Positions 6,931 to 14,176 of a stretch of DNA of 24,647 nucleotides are shown one piece after another. Where the stretch lies: positions 1 to 24,647 of IMG/VR virus record IMGVR_UViG_3300030294_000155; one strand, given 5' to 3'. The position numbers and the translations under genes are program-made. Each line of letters begins with the position of its first letter. Position 1 is the first letter of the stretch. The notes below the pieces were generated by a model. It was not told the origin of the DNA and made no database searches. It worked only from the letters and a program-made list of their open reading frames with translations. This DNA is from a virus.

Positions 6931-8424
6931 ATGGCTAATTTATTTGTTAATGGATTAAAAACAGAGGAAAATAAAACTTATACGACAAATGGTTGTCAAG
7001 CACTCAAATCAACTAATAACTCGTTATTGGATTTGTTTGGAAGTATTGGTTCACTGCGTTCTCGTACAGAAGACGATATTACAAGAATGTTTTCTTTAGC
7101 ATTTGCAGAAGATAAATTACTTGCAACTAAGATGAGTTTTTATTGTAGAGATATTCGTGACGGTGGTCAAGGCGAAAGAAATACACCTAAAGTTATTTGG
7201 AAGTTCCTTGCTAAAAATTATCCAGAGATTATAAAGAAAAATATCGCAAATATCGCATATTTTGGTAGATTTGATGATCTTTACTGTTTAATTGGTACTC
7301 CTGTTGAGGAAGATGTTTGGAAATTTATTTATACACAGATCATCGAAGATATTAAAAATATGAACGCAAATAAACCTATTTCTTTAGCGGCTAAATGGTT
7401 GAAATCTTGCAATGCAAGTTCTAAAGAAACAATCAAACTTGGTAAATTGACAGCTAAAAATTTACACTTATCGCCAAAAGATTATAGACACGTTCTATCT
7501 TCTTTAAGAGCATATATTAATGTTACCGAGGTTAAAATGTCTGCTAATAAATGGGATAAGATTGATTACGAAAAAGTACCATCTAAAGCTATGAATATAT
7601 ACAGAAACGCTTTTAAGTCACACGATACAGAGGGGTTCGCTGACTATATTGGAGCAGTAGTCAAGGGTGAAGCAAAAATTAACGCAACTACTTTATTCCC
7701 TTATGATATTGCGGAGAAATATTTAGGTACATCATACATGTGGGGTGGAAACTTCCGTGGATATTCTTCACAAATCGATCCAGTTTTAGAAGAGCAATGG
7801 AAAGCATTGCCTAATTATGTTGACGGAGAAAATAATGTTTTGGTGATGGCTGATGTTTCTGGTTCAATGAGAGGTAGACCTATGGCAACTTCTGTTGGAC
7901 TTGCTACATATTTTGCTGAAAGAAATAGTGGTGCTTTTAAAAACCTATTTATGAGTTTTAGTTCAAGACCTCAATTAGTTGAACTAAAAGGAGAATCTCT
8001 TTACGAAAGAATTACTAACGTAATGAAAACGCATTGGGATATGAACACTAATATTGAATCGGCATTTAACATGGTATTAATGACGGCTTTAAAAAATAAC
8101 GTTCCTGCAAACCAGATGCCTAAAGCTATTGTCATTATTTCAGATATGCAATTCGATTCAGCAAGTGGTAGAGACTGGACTTTCTATGATAAAATGAAAA
8201 CTAAATTTAACACAGCAGGATACGAAATCCCTAATATAGTATTCTGGAATGTTAATGATACGCAAGACACATTCCATGCGTTTTCTGACTATCATGGTGT
8301 TCAAATGGCAAGCGGTCAATCTGCAAGTACATTTAAGCAAATACTTGCTAATTTTGATTCTACACCTTATGAGAGTATGTTAAAGACATTAAATTCAGAG
8401 GTATATAATAGGATTTCAATTTAA
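6931..8424 (+). CDS. DUF2828 / TROVE-like (Ro60-like) protein with vWA domain
   Basis: 497 aa. The N-terminal helical-repeat part (about 40-260) has the hallmarks of the DUF2828/TROVE group: YCRDIRDGGQGER at 71-83, IAYFGRFDDL at 108-117, KINATTLFPYDIAEKYLG at 249-266. The C-terminal vWA domain keeps the metal-site pattern: DVSGS at 308-312, Thr373 in MNTN, Asp405 in ISDMQFD. Ro60/Rsr proteins bind Y RNAs and misfolded RNAs in a toroid closed by the vWA domain. DUF2828 members are a distant branch, common in phages, with no settled function, so an RNA-chaperone role is inference. Support comes from the RNA-repair genes upstream and the three related RNA elements flanking the gene. AAAGGAG precedes the ATG; transcription is from P2. 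Confidence 0.82.
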   Translation: MANLFVNGLKTEENKTYTTNGCQALKSTNNSLLDLFGSIGSLRSRTEDDITRMFSLAFAEDKLLATKMSFYCRDIRDGGQGERNTPKVIWKFLAKNYPEIIKKNIANIAYFGRFDDLYCLIGTPVEEDVWKFIYTQIIEDIKNMNANKPISLAAKWLKSCNASSKETIKLGKLTAKNLHLSPKDYRHVLSSLRAYINVTEVKMSANKWDKIDYEKVPSKAMNIYRNAFKSHDTEGFADYIGAVVKGEAKINATTLFPYDIAEKYLGTSYMWGGNFRGYSSQIDPVLEEQWKALPNYVDGENNVLVMADVSGSMRGRPMATSVGLATYFAERNSGAFKNLFMSFSSRPQLVELKGESLYERITNVMKTHWDMNTNIESAFNMVLMTALKNNVPANQMPKAIVIISDMQFDSASGRDWTFYDKMKTKFNTAGYEIPNIVFWNVNDTQDTFHAFSDYHGVQMASGQSASTFKQILANFDSTPYESMLKTLNSEVYNRISI

Positions 8425-8433
8425 TCCTATTAT
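8405..8433 (+). terminator. terminator-like hairpin over the stop codon of the Ro60-like gene
   Basis: An 11-bp stem, ATAATAGGATT (8405-8415) with AATCCTATTAT (8423-8433), has a 7-nt loop and is followed by TATATA rather than a U run. It overlaps the last codons, as the hairpin at 6585 does. With so weak a U tract it may act in processing or 3'-end protection and allow read-through into the element at 8447. Confidence 0.5.
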
Positions 8434-8446
8434 TATATATAAATTA

Positions 8447-8502
8447 AAGACATATACAGCAATATTATATAAAATATGTATGGTATATTTTTAATATGTC
8501 TT
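8447..8502 (+). ncRNA. structured RNA element E2 downstream of the Ro60-like gene
   Basis: The outer stem AAGACAT (8447-8453) pairs with ATGTCTT (8496-8502) and can grow to 9 bp. Directly above it, ATAC (8454-8457) can pair with GTAT (8478-8481). A 14-nt segment ending in TTTAAT lies before the 3' strand. ACAGC starts nine bases into the element, as in E1, followed by A/U sequence with ATATAAA. Relative to E1, the seventh outer pair changes from C-G to U-A, so pairing is kept. It sits between the gene's hairpin and promoter P3 and has no promoter of its own, so it would be made by read-through. Confidence 0.6.
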
Positions 8503-8544
8503 GTTAATAATATATATGAATTAAAAATTCTTTCTGTAATTCAC

Positions 8545-8573
8545 TTGACTATTTTAGTAATTTGTACTATAAT
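8545..8573 (+). promoter_or_regulatory. sigma-A type promoter P3
   Basis: TTGACT (8545-8550), 17-nt spacer, TATAAT (8568-8573), with the shared ACTTGAC and ACTATAATATA blocks. From AATTCACTTG through the early leader (GTAAG, then AAATAAATAA) it is nearly a copy of P2. It drives the gene at 8610 and probably the recombination and replication genes that follow. Confidence 0.88.
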
Positions 8574-8609
8574 ATATATGTAAGACAAAATAAATAATAG
8601 GAGTTTTTC

Positions 8610-8939
8610 ATGAAAATTTTAATTGATAAACAAAATAAAGCGGTAATTGCAACTGGTTGGTATAAAGGTAAAAAGATTAGAGCAGTTGCCGTGTGTCACA
8701 AAGAAGACACTTTCGACATTGATTTTGGAGTTGAACTTGTTAAGAAAAAATACAAGATTAAACAAACTTATGTTAAGATGAATATTCACGAATCAAATGC
8801 CAAAAGGTTACTCGGTTTAAGAGATTGGATTGTTAAAGAAGTCTTGTCTGAAAATAAGATTATCATTTCTTTGGATAGTAAAATTCTTAAAGATTCTGAT
8901 GATTGCGAAAAATTTATTAAATCAAAATACAACAAATAA
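8610..8939 (+). CDS. conserved phage hypothetical protein
   Basis: 109 aa, first gene after P3, with a TAGGAG ribosome site. The core KKIRAVAVCHKEDTFDIDFG, followed by VELVKKKYKIK, belongs to a type I recall from many Gram-positive phage genomes (pattern VxGVAKCxPxDxFDxxxGxxLA), usually annotated only as hypothetical. The C-terminal half is helical and basic. No catalytic motif can be seen. Its position at the head of the recombination operon suggests an early-expressed accessory factor, which is only an inference. Confidence 0.78.
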   Translation: MKILIDKQNKAVIATGWYKGKKIRAVAVCHKEDTFDIDFGVELVKKKYKIKQTYVKMNIHESNAKRLLGLRDWIVKEVLSENKIIISLDSKILKDSDDCEKFIKSKYNK

Positions 8940-8953
8940 GGAAGTATAATAAC

Positions 8954-9193
8954 ATGTTAGAAAATACTAATACAAAAGATACTATCACAGAAGTAACAGA
9001 GCCAAGAGTAATTATCCATAGAGATTTAGCACCACACCGCAGAGTTAGTTATCGTATCTGTAAAGAGTGTGGTAAAATGTATCATCTTACAGATGGTGAT
9101 GCTATTTATTTTATTACTAAATACGGTTCTCTTCCTTTAAGATGTGAAACATGTAGAGAAAAGAATAGAACTGATATTATTAGTAAAGTTTAA
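8954..9193 (+). CDS. zinc-ribbon protein (zf-trcl-like)
   Basis: 79 aa. Two knuckles, CKECGKMY at about 37-44 and CETCREKN at about 63-70, surround a DGDAIYFITKYGSLPLRC segment. This fits the probable zinc-ribbon domain PF13451, whose pattern is a CxxC knuckle, an aromatic-rich helix with Gly, then Pro-x-Arg-Cys-x-x-Cys-Arg. Such proteins are thought to bind nucleic acids, without a defined role. AAGGAAG lies about 10 nt upstream. It follows the 8610 gene after 14 nt and is in the same operon. Confidence 0.78.
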   Translation: MLENTNTKDTITEVTEPRVIIHRDLAPHRRVSYRICKECGKMYHLTDGDAIYFITKYGSLPLRCETCREKNRTDIISKV

Positions 9194-9252
9194 TTAGAAT
9201 TATATTATTTTTAATATAAAATATAAAGAATAAAGTGAGGTAATCAAATAAT

Positions 9253-10233
9253 ATGGGTTTTAACTTTGCAGTTGAAAAAGCAGTAAGAGAAAAGATTTAT
9301 GTTAAACTTGCGTTAATGAGTCCATCTGGTGGTGGAAAAAGTTATTCTGCATTAAGAGTAGCCACAGGAATGAAAAGTGAAATGGAAAAAATCTTAAAAA
9401 GAAAAGTAAAAATTCTTTTAGGTAACACAGAGGGAGCAAGAGGTCGGTATTATGCTAATGAATTTGACTATGATATTGTAGATTTATCTGCTCCATTTAG
9501 TCCAGAAATGTATGTTGCTTTTGTTGACTATGCAGTAACCAGTGCTTATGATATTCTAATTATCGATGGTACAAGTCCAGAATGGGAGGGAACTGGTGGT
9601 TGTTTAGAACTACAGCAAACAGCAGGTGGTAAATATCAAGATTGGGGTAAAGTAACTCCAAGACATAATAAATTCATTCATGCTATTGCAGATAGTCCAA
9701 TACATATTATTGCTACTATGAGAGGTAAAGATCAGTACGAAGTTGAAAAAGATGATCGTGGTAAAACCTCTGTTAAGAAACTCGGTGTTGGTGCTAAACA
9801 AAGAGAGGGATTTGAGTATGAATTTACTTCAACTTTCTTGATTGATCAAAAGACTCACTTAGCTGAATCTCAAAAAGATAATACTCACATTTTTGAAAAC
9901 GATCCTAATTCATTATTGACAGAAGATCATGGTGAGAAGATTATTCAATGGGCAAATAGTGGTGAGGGATATACACCGCCTGTTAGAGACGGAGCAGATG
10001 ATACGACTAACATTAATGAACTAAAAGAAGCAATTACAAACATTGATAGTTTGGCACATCAGTTAAGTGATAACGGTGTTGATTCTAAAGCAATCGCTGA
10101 TGCAGTAAAAGTACATAATGAGATCAATGGTCGTAAAAATGCAAACTATAATAGTATTAAAGATATCGATATCGCTAAAAAAGTTTTAGAAGAATTAAAA
10201 ACTTTAATTAAAGACGAAAGTAAGGGAGAATAA
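9253..10233 (+). CDS. Sak4-like RecA-fold ATPase (recombination mediator)
   Basis: 326 aa. Walker A SPSGGGKS at 23-30 and Walker B ILIID at 101-105, followed by GTSPEW, define an AAA_24/RecA-like ATPase. IIATMRGKDQYEV and KQREGFEYEFTSTFLID are typical of phage Sak4-like proteins. Residues 240-326 form a helical, acidic tail. Sak4 proteins promote single-strand annealing and work with SSB. Here the SSB gene starts three bases after the stop, and a Cas4/RecB-like nuclease follows. The function would be phage recombination and replication repair in the cytoplasm. The start follows GAGGT about 11 nt upstream. An alternative is a plain AAA ATPase of unknown role. Confidence 0.8.
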   Translation: MGFNFAVEKAVREKIYVKLALMSPSGGGKSYSALRVATGMKSEMEKILKRKVKILLGNTEGARGRYYANEFDYDIVDLSAPFSPEMYVAFVDYAVTSAYDILIIDGTSPEWEGTGGCLELQQTAGGKYQDWGKVTPRHNKFIHAIADSPIHIIATMRGKDQYEVEKDDRGKTSVKKLGVGAKQREGFEYEFTSTFLIDQKTHLAESQKDNTHIFENDPNSLLTEDHGEKIIQWANSGEGYTPPVRDGADDTTNINELKEAITNIDSLAHQLSDNGVDSKAIADAVKVHNEINGRKNANYNSIKDIDIAKKVLEELKTLIKDESKGE

Positions 10234-10236
10234 TAT

Positions 10237-10641
10237 ATGTCAATTGGTAATAACGTAGGTTTCATTGGTAGATTGGTAGCAGATCCAGAACTTAAAGTCA
10301 TTAGTGACACATTTTCAGTAGCTAATTTTACACTTGCTAGAGATAGATATAGTAAAGATAAAGATAAACAAGAAGCAGATTTCGTAGATTTTGTTGCCAC
10401 AAATAAGTCAGCAGAATTTTTGGTAAAATACTTCAAAAAGGGTAGCAAAGTTGGAGTTCAAGGAGAAATTAGGGTTCGTCCATATACAGATAAAGACGGC
10501 AATAAGCGTAAATCTTTTGAAGTATATGTAAGTAATTTTGAGTTTGTTGATTCAAAAGGTTCTAGTTCTGATTCTGATTCAACGATAGATACTAAACCAA
10601 CAGAGTCAGAAGATACTGGTGATGATTCTCTACCTTTTTAA
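10237..10641 (+). CDS. ssb: single-stranded DNA-binding protein
   Basis: 134 aa. The OB-fold spans about residues 1-106: VGFIGRLVADPEL, FSVANFTLARDRY, ADFVDFVATNKSAEFLVKYFKKGSKVGVQGEI (in pieces), then RPYTDKDGNKRKSFEVYVSNFEFV. A Ser/Asp linker leads to the acidic tip DDSLPF, which in bacterial SSBs docks partner proteins. It coats single-stranded DNA during phage replication. GGGAGA sits just before the ATG, and it follows the Sak4-like gene with a 3-nt gap, a pairing that matches the known Sak4-SSB cooperation. A terminator lies 36 nt after the stop. Confidence 0.95.
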   Translation: MSIGNNVGFIGRLVADPELKVISDTFSVANFTLARDRYSKDKDKQEADFVDFVATNKSAEFLVKYFKKGSKVGVQGEIRVRPYTDKDGNKRKSFEVYVSNFEFVDSKGSSSDSDSTIDTKPTESEDTGDDSLPF

Positions 10642-10676
10642 TTTAAGATATATACTTAAAAATTAAATAATAACAG

Positions 10677-10718
10677 AATAACCCACGGAATTACATGTTC
10701 TGTGGGTTATTATTATAG
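10677..10718 (+). terminator. Rho-independent terminator after ssb
   Basis: A 14-bp stem, AATAACCCACGGAA (10677-10690) with TTCTGTGGGTTATT (10698-10711), has one G-U pair and a 7-nt loop, followed by ATTATAG. It is the most GC-rich and stable hairpin in an intergenic gap of this window. It separates ssb from the nuclease gene, for which no new promoter is visible, so read-through must feed the downstream genes. Confidence 0.8.
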
Positions 10719-10732
10719 AAAACGGTGAATAA

Positions 10733-11509
10733 TTGAATAATACAAATATTACAGAACTACCAAGATATAGTTTTTCTAAGATTTCAAGTTTTGAAAATTG
10801 TAGATATGGATTTTTTAAACACTATTTCGAGGGTAAAGATGGGTTGTCACATGGCACAAGTGAGTTTGGTGGATTTGTTCATCAAATATTAGAAGATTAC
10901 GAAAAAGGTAAACTTGAATTAAGCGATATGTTACCGTACTACATAGAACATTATGATGAAAATGTTACTTCTGATTTTACTTTAGTTATGTCGGAAAATT
11001 TCTCAAAAGACTTTGCCCATGATTATTATGATAGCGGCATTAAATATCTTGAAAACTTTGAGGGGTTTAATGATTTTAAAATATTAGAAGCAGAATATCA
11101 ATTTGATACAGTTATTGATGATTTGTTTGTTTTCAATGGAAAGATAGATTTAATAGCAGAAGATAGTGATAACAATCTTATTATTATAGATCATAAGTCA
11201 AAAGCTAATTTTAAATCCAAAGCTGAACTACATAAATACGCAAGACAATTATATTTATATGCTTATGCTACATATCAGAAGTATCATAAATATCCTAAAA
11301 AAATGATGTTCAATAGATTTAGAAAAAACGAATGGACTATAATCGACTTTAAGCAAGAGAATTTTGATGAAGCTGTAAGTTGGGCAGTTAATAACGTAAA
11401 GGAAATTGAGAGTTGTTTTGACTTCTATGCCAATCCTAATACGTTTTTCTGCAACAATTTTTGTGCTTTTAGAGATGGCAATTGTGATAAGCAGAATGGG
11501 GATGAATAA
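10733..11509 (+). CDS. Cas4/RecB-like PD-(D/E)XK nuclease
   Basis: 258 aa from a TTG start with GGTGA 5 nt upstream; no in-frame ATG lies near. Motifs of the PDDEXK_1 family are in order: YSFSKISSFENC at about 12-23, FGGFVHQILEDY at about 46-57 (His of motif I), ILEAEYQF at about 117-124, GKIDLIAE at about 136-143 (catalytic Asp), IIDHKSK at about 150-156 (Asp-x-Lys), QLYLYAY at about 172-178. Four cysteines (Cys23 plus CNNFC and NC near the end) are placed like the Fe-S ligands of Cas4/AddB-type nucleases. It probably trims DNA ends for the Sak4-like recombinase. Length is normal for the family. Confidence 0.87.
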   Translation: MNNTNITELPRYSFSKISSFENCRYGFFKHYFEGKDGLSHGTSEFGGFVHQILEDYEKGKLELSDMLPYYIEHYDENVTSDFTLVMSENFSKDFAHDYYDSGIKYLENFEGFNDFKILEAEYQFDTVIDDLFVFNGKIDLIAEDSDNNLIIIDHKSKANFKSKAELHKYARQLYLYAYATYQKYHKYPKKMMFNRFRKNEWTIIDFKQENFDEAVSWAVNNVKEIESCFDFYANPNTFFCNNFCAFRDGNCDKQNGDE

Positions 11510-11511
11510 TC

Positions 11512-12165
11512 ATTAAGGATTTATTTGGTCGTATATATATGATTACTAATATAGAAAATAACATGAAATATATAGGTCAAACAATAGGTAGTATAGACAA
11601 AAGATGGAACTTACATAAAAATAAATGTAGTCATTGTTTAGAATTACATAATGATATAGAAAAATATGGTGACTATTCGTTTGTAATAAAAGAGATTGAT
11701 ATCGCATATTCGCAAGATGAACTAGACACAAAGGAAATATATTGGATTCACAAAGAAAACACAATATATCCAAATGGATATAATAAACAATTTGGGGGAT
11801 TATGTGGAACACTATGTGAAAATTCAAGAAGCAAAATGGGTAAAAAGGGTAAATTACATTGGGGTTATGGAGAACATAGAACCAATGAAGAAAAATTAAA
11901 AATTAGTAATAGCAAAAAAGGAAAATGTAAAGCAGAAAATAATCCATTTTATGGAAAACATCATTCAGAAGAAAGCAAACAAAAAATAAGAGACTCTAAA
12001 AATACTAAAAAGGTTATTTGTTTAGAAACAGGAGATGTTTTTTTATCATCTAGGGATGCTCAAAATAAAACTGGAATTAAAAATATATCAAAAGTTTGTA
12101 AACATGAAAGAAAATCCGCAGGAGATAAACATTGGGAGTATATAGGTGCAGATGATGGTGAGTGA
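11512..12165 (+). CDS. GIY-YIG homing endonuclease (start codon uncertain)
   Basis: 208 aa from ATG 11539, or 217 aa from an ATT at 11512. The ATG would leave out the GIY strand: the residues just before it, LFGRIYMITN, are the expected first motif, and KYIGQT is the second. No ATG, GTG or TTG exists upstream in frame after the TGA at 11503, so the gene uses a rare ATT (GGGGAT lies 8 nt before it) or makes a truncated product. The linker has NUMOD3-like repeats (HRTNEEKLKISNSKKG, then HHSEESKQKIRDSKN) and a NUMOD1-like end (KKVICLETGDVFLSSRDAQ). It is free-standing between nuclease and primase genes and overlaps the primase start by about 11 nt. Confidence 0.8.
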   Translation: MKDLFGRIYMITNIENNMKYIGQTIGSIDKRWNLHKNKCSHCLELHNDIEKYGDYSFVIKEIDIAYSQDELDTKEIYWIHKENTIYPNGYNKQFGGLCGTLCENSRSKMGKKGKLHWGYGEHRTNEEKLKISNSKKGKCKAENNPFYGKHHSEESKQKIRDSKNTKKVICLETGDVFLSSRDAQNKTGIKNISKVCKHERKSAGDKHWEYIGADDGE

Positions 12166-14140
12166 TTTATTTGATAATATTCAAGAAGCAAAAAACAGAA
12201 TGGGAGATAATGCCGCTAATATTATAGCAGAACTTAGCGGATTAGAACAATTTGACGAAGAACATTTAAAAAGTTTATGTCCTTTCCATGAAGAAAAAAC
12301 TGGTTCTTTTATGTGGAACAAAAAAGAACACTTCTTTCATTGTTTTGGATGTGGGCGTAATTTTGGGATACTTGATCTATATACGCAGTTAGAGGGTTCA
12401 TATAAAAAAGCACTTAAAAGATTATTTGAAGAAGTGGGTATCGAATATGACCTAAAAACATACGCACCTAATAAACAAGATAGAAATGATTATCTTAAAA
12501 ATTACATATATCCTAAAGAAGAAACTAATACAGATAGATCAAAAGTAGAAGAATATTTGGGTAAACGTGGTATATCTAAAGCTACACTTGATTATATGGG
12601 TGTTAAGCAAGACTCACAGGGCAATATTGTTTATGAGTTAAGGGATTTAGACGATACTTTATTGGCGGTCAAATACAGACCATCAAGAGCAGTAAAAAAG
12701 GGCGAAACAAAAATGTGGTGGCAACCAAAAACCTCTAATTGCCCATTGCTTTATAACATAAATAAAATTGATATAACTAAACCACTTGTACTTACAGAGG
12801 GATATCAAGATGCGTTAGCTTGTGTTGAAGCAGGATATACCAATGTATGTTCAATTCATGGTGGAGCAAATGATTTAGGTTGGGTTGAGTTTAATTATGA
12901 TTTTCTTGAAAACTTTGAAGATATAAGATTATGGTTTGATAATGATTCAGCAGGAGAAGAGGGGTTAAAAAATACTATCAATCGTCTTGGAGAATATCGT
13001 TGCAGAATTATAAAACGTGATAGTGATATCGAGGATAAGGTTGAGTCTTACTATAAAGGATTTAGTGATGCGCTTACTATTAGAAAGACGGATGCCAACA
13101 ATATTCTTTTAGCTTGTGGGAAAGATCAGATATTACAATTAATTGAGAACGCAGAAGAAGTTCCTTTAGACGATGTGATAGATTTAATGACAGTCGAAGA
13201 GTTTGATATTGAAAAGGTAAAATATAATCCTACAGGAATTAGTTTGTTAGATAAGAAAATCTATGGATATATCAATGGTTCTGTAAATATATGGACTGGA
13301 TATACAAGTCTTGGTAAGACAACCCTTGTGTCACAAAGTTGTGTATTAGAAAATGCTGATAGGGGTGAATCTGTATTCTGGTTTAACGGAGAGAGTGTAA
13401 ACTCACAGATGTTAAACTGGATTTTGGCACAGGCGGCAGGAAGAGATCATACAGTAGAATTTACTACACCACAAGGATTTAAGTTCTACAAGCCAACACT
13501 ACAAGCAATGGCTAAGATTAAAGAAACATACAAGGGACGTATTCTTGTATACGATAATCTATTACTTACTAATCCAGATGCTATTCTAAGTAAAATGAAA
13601 GACCTTTATAAACGTAGAGGAACTAAAACTTTTGTATTAGATAACTGGATGTGTCTAAACTTTAAGAGTACAACTGATGTTGAATTAGTTGGTGTACAAG
13701 TTGAGTTTATGAATAACTTAATTCATTTTGCTAAAAGAAACGATGTATCAATTGACTTGATCTGCCATCCACGTAAACCAAATATGTTAATGCCAATTAC
13801 AGAATACGATGTTTTAGGTTCTTCTAATATAGTAAACTTAGCGGATAGAATTTTTGCACTTGAAAAGAAAACGCTTGCAAAAGGTGAACCAGAAAAATAC
13901 GACAGACATATTACAATGCTAAAAGACAGAATTTTGGGAGAAAAAGGATTGTCAGTTGGATTACATTACGATAAGGCTACCAGAAGATTGTTCTGTGATG
14001 AAGACGATAAATATAAAAAATATAATTGGGATGATGGTTCTATTAAATATTCATCTAACAGGTTCGGGGAAAATGGTCTTTTGGTAGGAAAAAGAAAATT
14101 AGCATGTGACGTTGTCGAACAAGACTGTGACCAAATGTAA
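12155..14140 (+). CDS. DNA primase-helicase, T7 gp4-like
   Basis: 661 aa. In order: CHC2-type zinc finger (Cys42, His45, Cys63, Cys66 in CPFH and CFGC), linker, TOPRIM domain (LVLTEGYQDAL with Glu215, SIHGG, WFDNDSAG at about 260-267), then a DnaB/RecA-like helicase with Walker A GYTSLGKTT at about 382-390, FWFNGES, and Walker B TFVLDNWM at about 492-499. It would prime lagging-strand synthesis and unwind DNA at the phage fork. Several starts are possible (GTG 12146, ATG 12152, ATG 12155, GTG 12158); 12155 has AGGTG at 6 nt. The true start lies inside the 3' end of the GIY-YIG gene, probably as a result of that gene's insertion. Confidence 0.92.
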   Translation: MVSDLFDNIQEAKNRMGDNAANIIAELSGLEQFDEEHLKSLCPFHEEKTGSFMWNKKEHFFHCFGCGRNFGILDLYTQLEGSYKKALKRLFEEVGIEYDLKTYAPNKQDRNDYLKNYIYPKEETNTDRSKVEEYLGKRGISKATLDYMGVKQDSQGNIVYELRDLDDTLLAVKYRPSRAVKKGETKMWWQPKTSNCPLLYNINKIDITKPLVLTEGYQDALACVEAGYTNVCSIHGGANDLGWVEFNYDFLENFEDIRLWFDNDSAGEEGLKNTINRLGEYRCRIIKRDSDIEDKVESYYKGFSDALTIRKTDANNILLACGKDQILQLIENAEEVPLDDVIDLMTVEEFDIEKVKYNPTGISLLDKKIYGYINGSVNIWTGYTSLGKTTLVSQSCVLENADRGESVFWFNGESVNSQMLNWILAQAAGRDHTVEFTTPQGFKFYKPTLQAMAKIKETYKGRILVYDNLLLTNPDAILSKMKDLYKRRGTKTFVLDNWMCLNFKSTTDVELVGVQVEFMNNLIHFAKRNDVSIDLICHPRKPNMLMPITEYDVLGSSNIVNLADRIFALEKKTLAKGEPEKYDRHITMLKDRILGEKGLSVGLHYDKATRRLFCDEDDKYKKYNWDDGSIKYSSNRFGENGLLVGKRKLACDVVEQDCDQM

Positions 14141-14176
14141 CAACAAAAATTTACATATAAGGGGATGATTTTATAT

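Noticed and set aside
9200-9219. TTATATTA-TTTT-TAATATAA hairpin before the Sak4-like gene, as a terminator
   Set aside because: The stem is entirely A-T, only 8 bp, and has no U tract. It would be weak and is expected by chance at this base composition.
10146-10448. 100-codon open frame on the - strand over the Sak4-like gene and ssb
   Set aside because: It is antisense to two well-recognised genes, has no ribosome site, and its composition is that of a shadow frame.
10642-10660. TTTAAG/CTTAAA hairpin after ssb
   Set aside because: Six A+T-rich pairs with a 7-nt loop are too weak; the strong terminator at 10677 accounts for the site.
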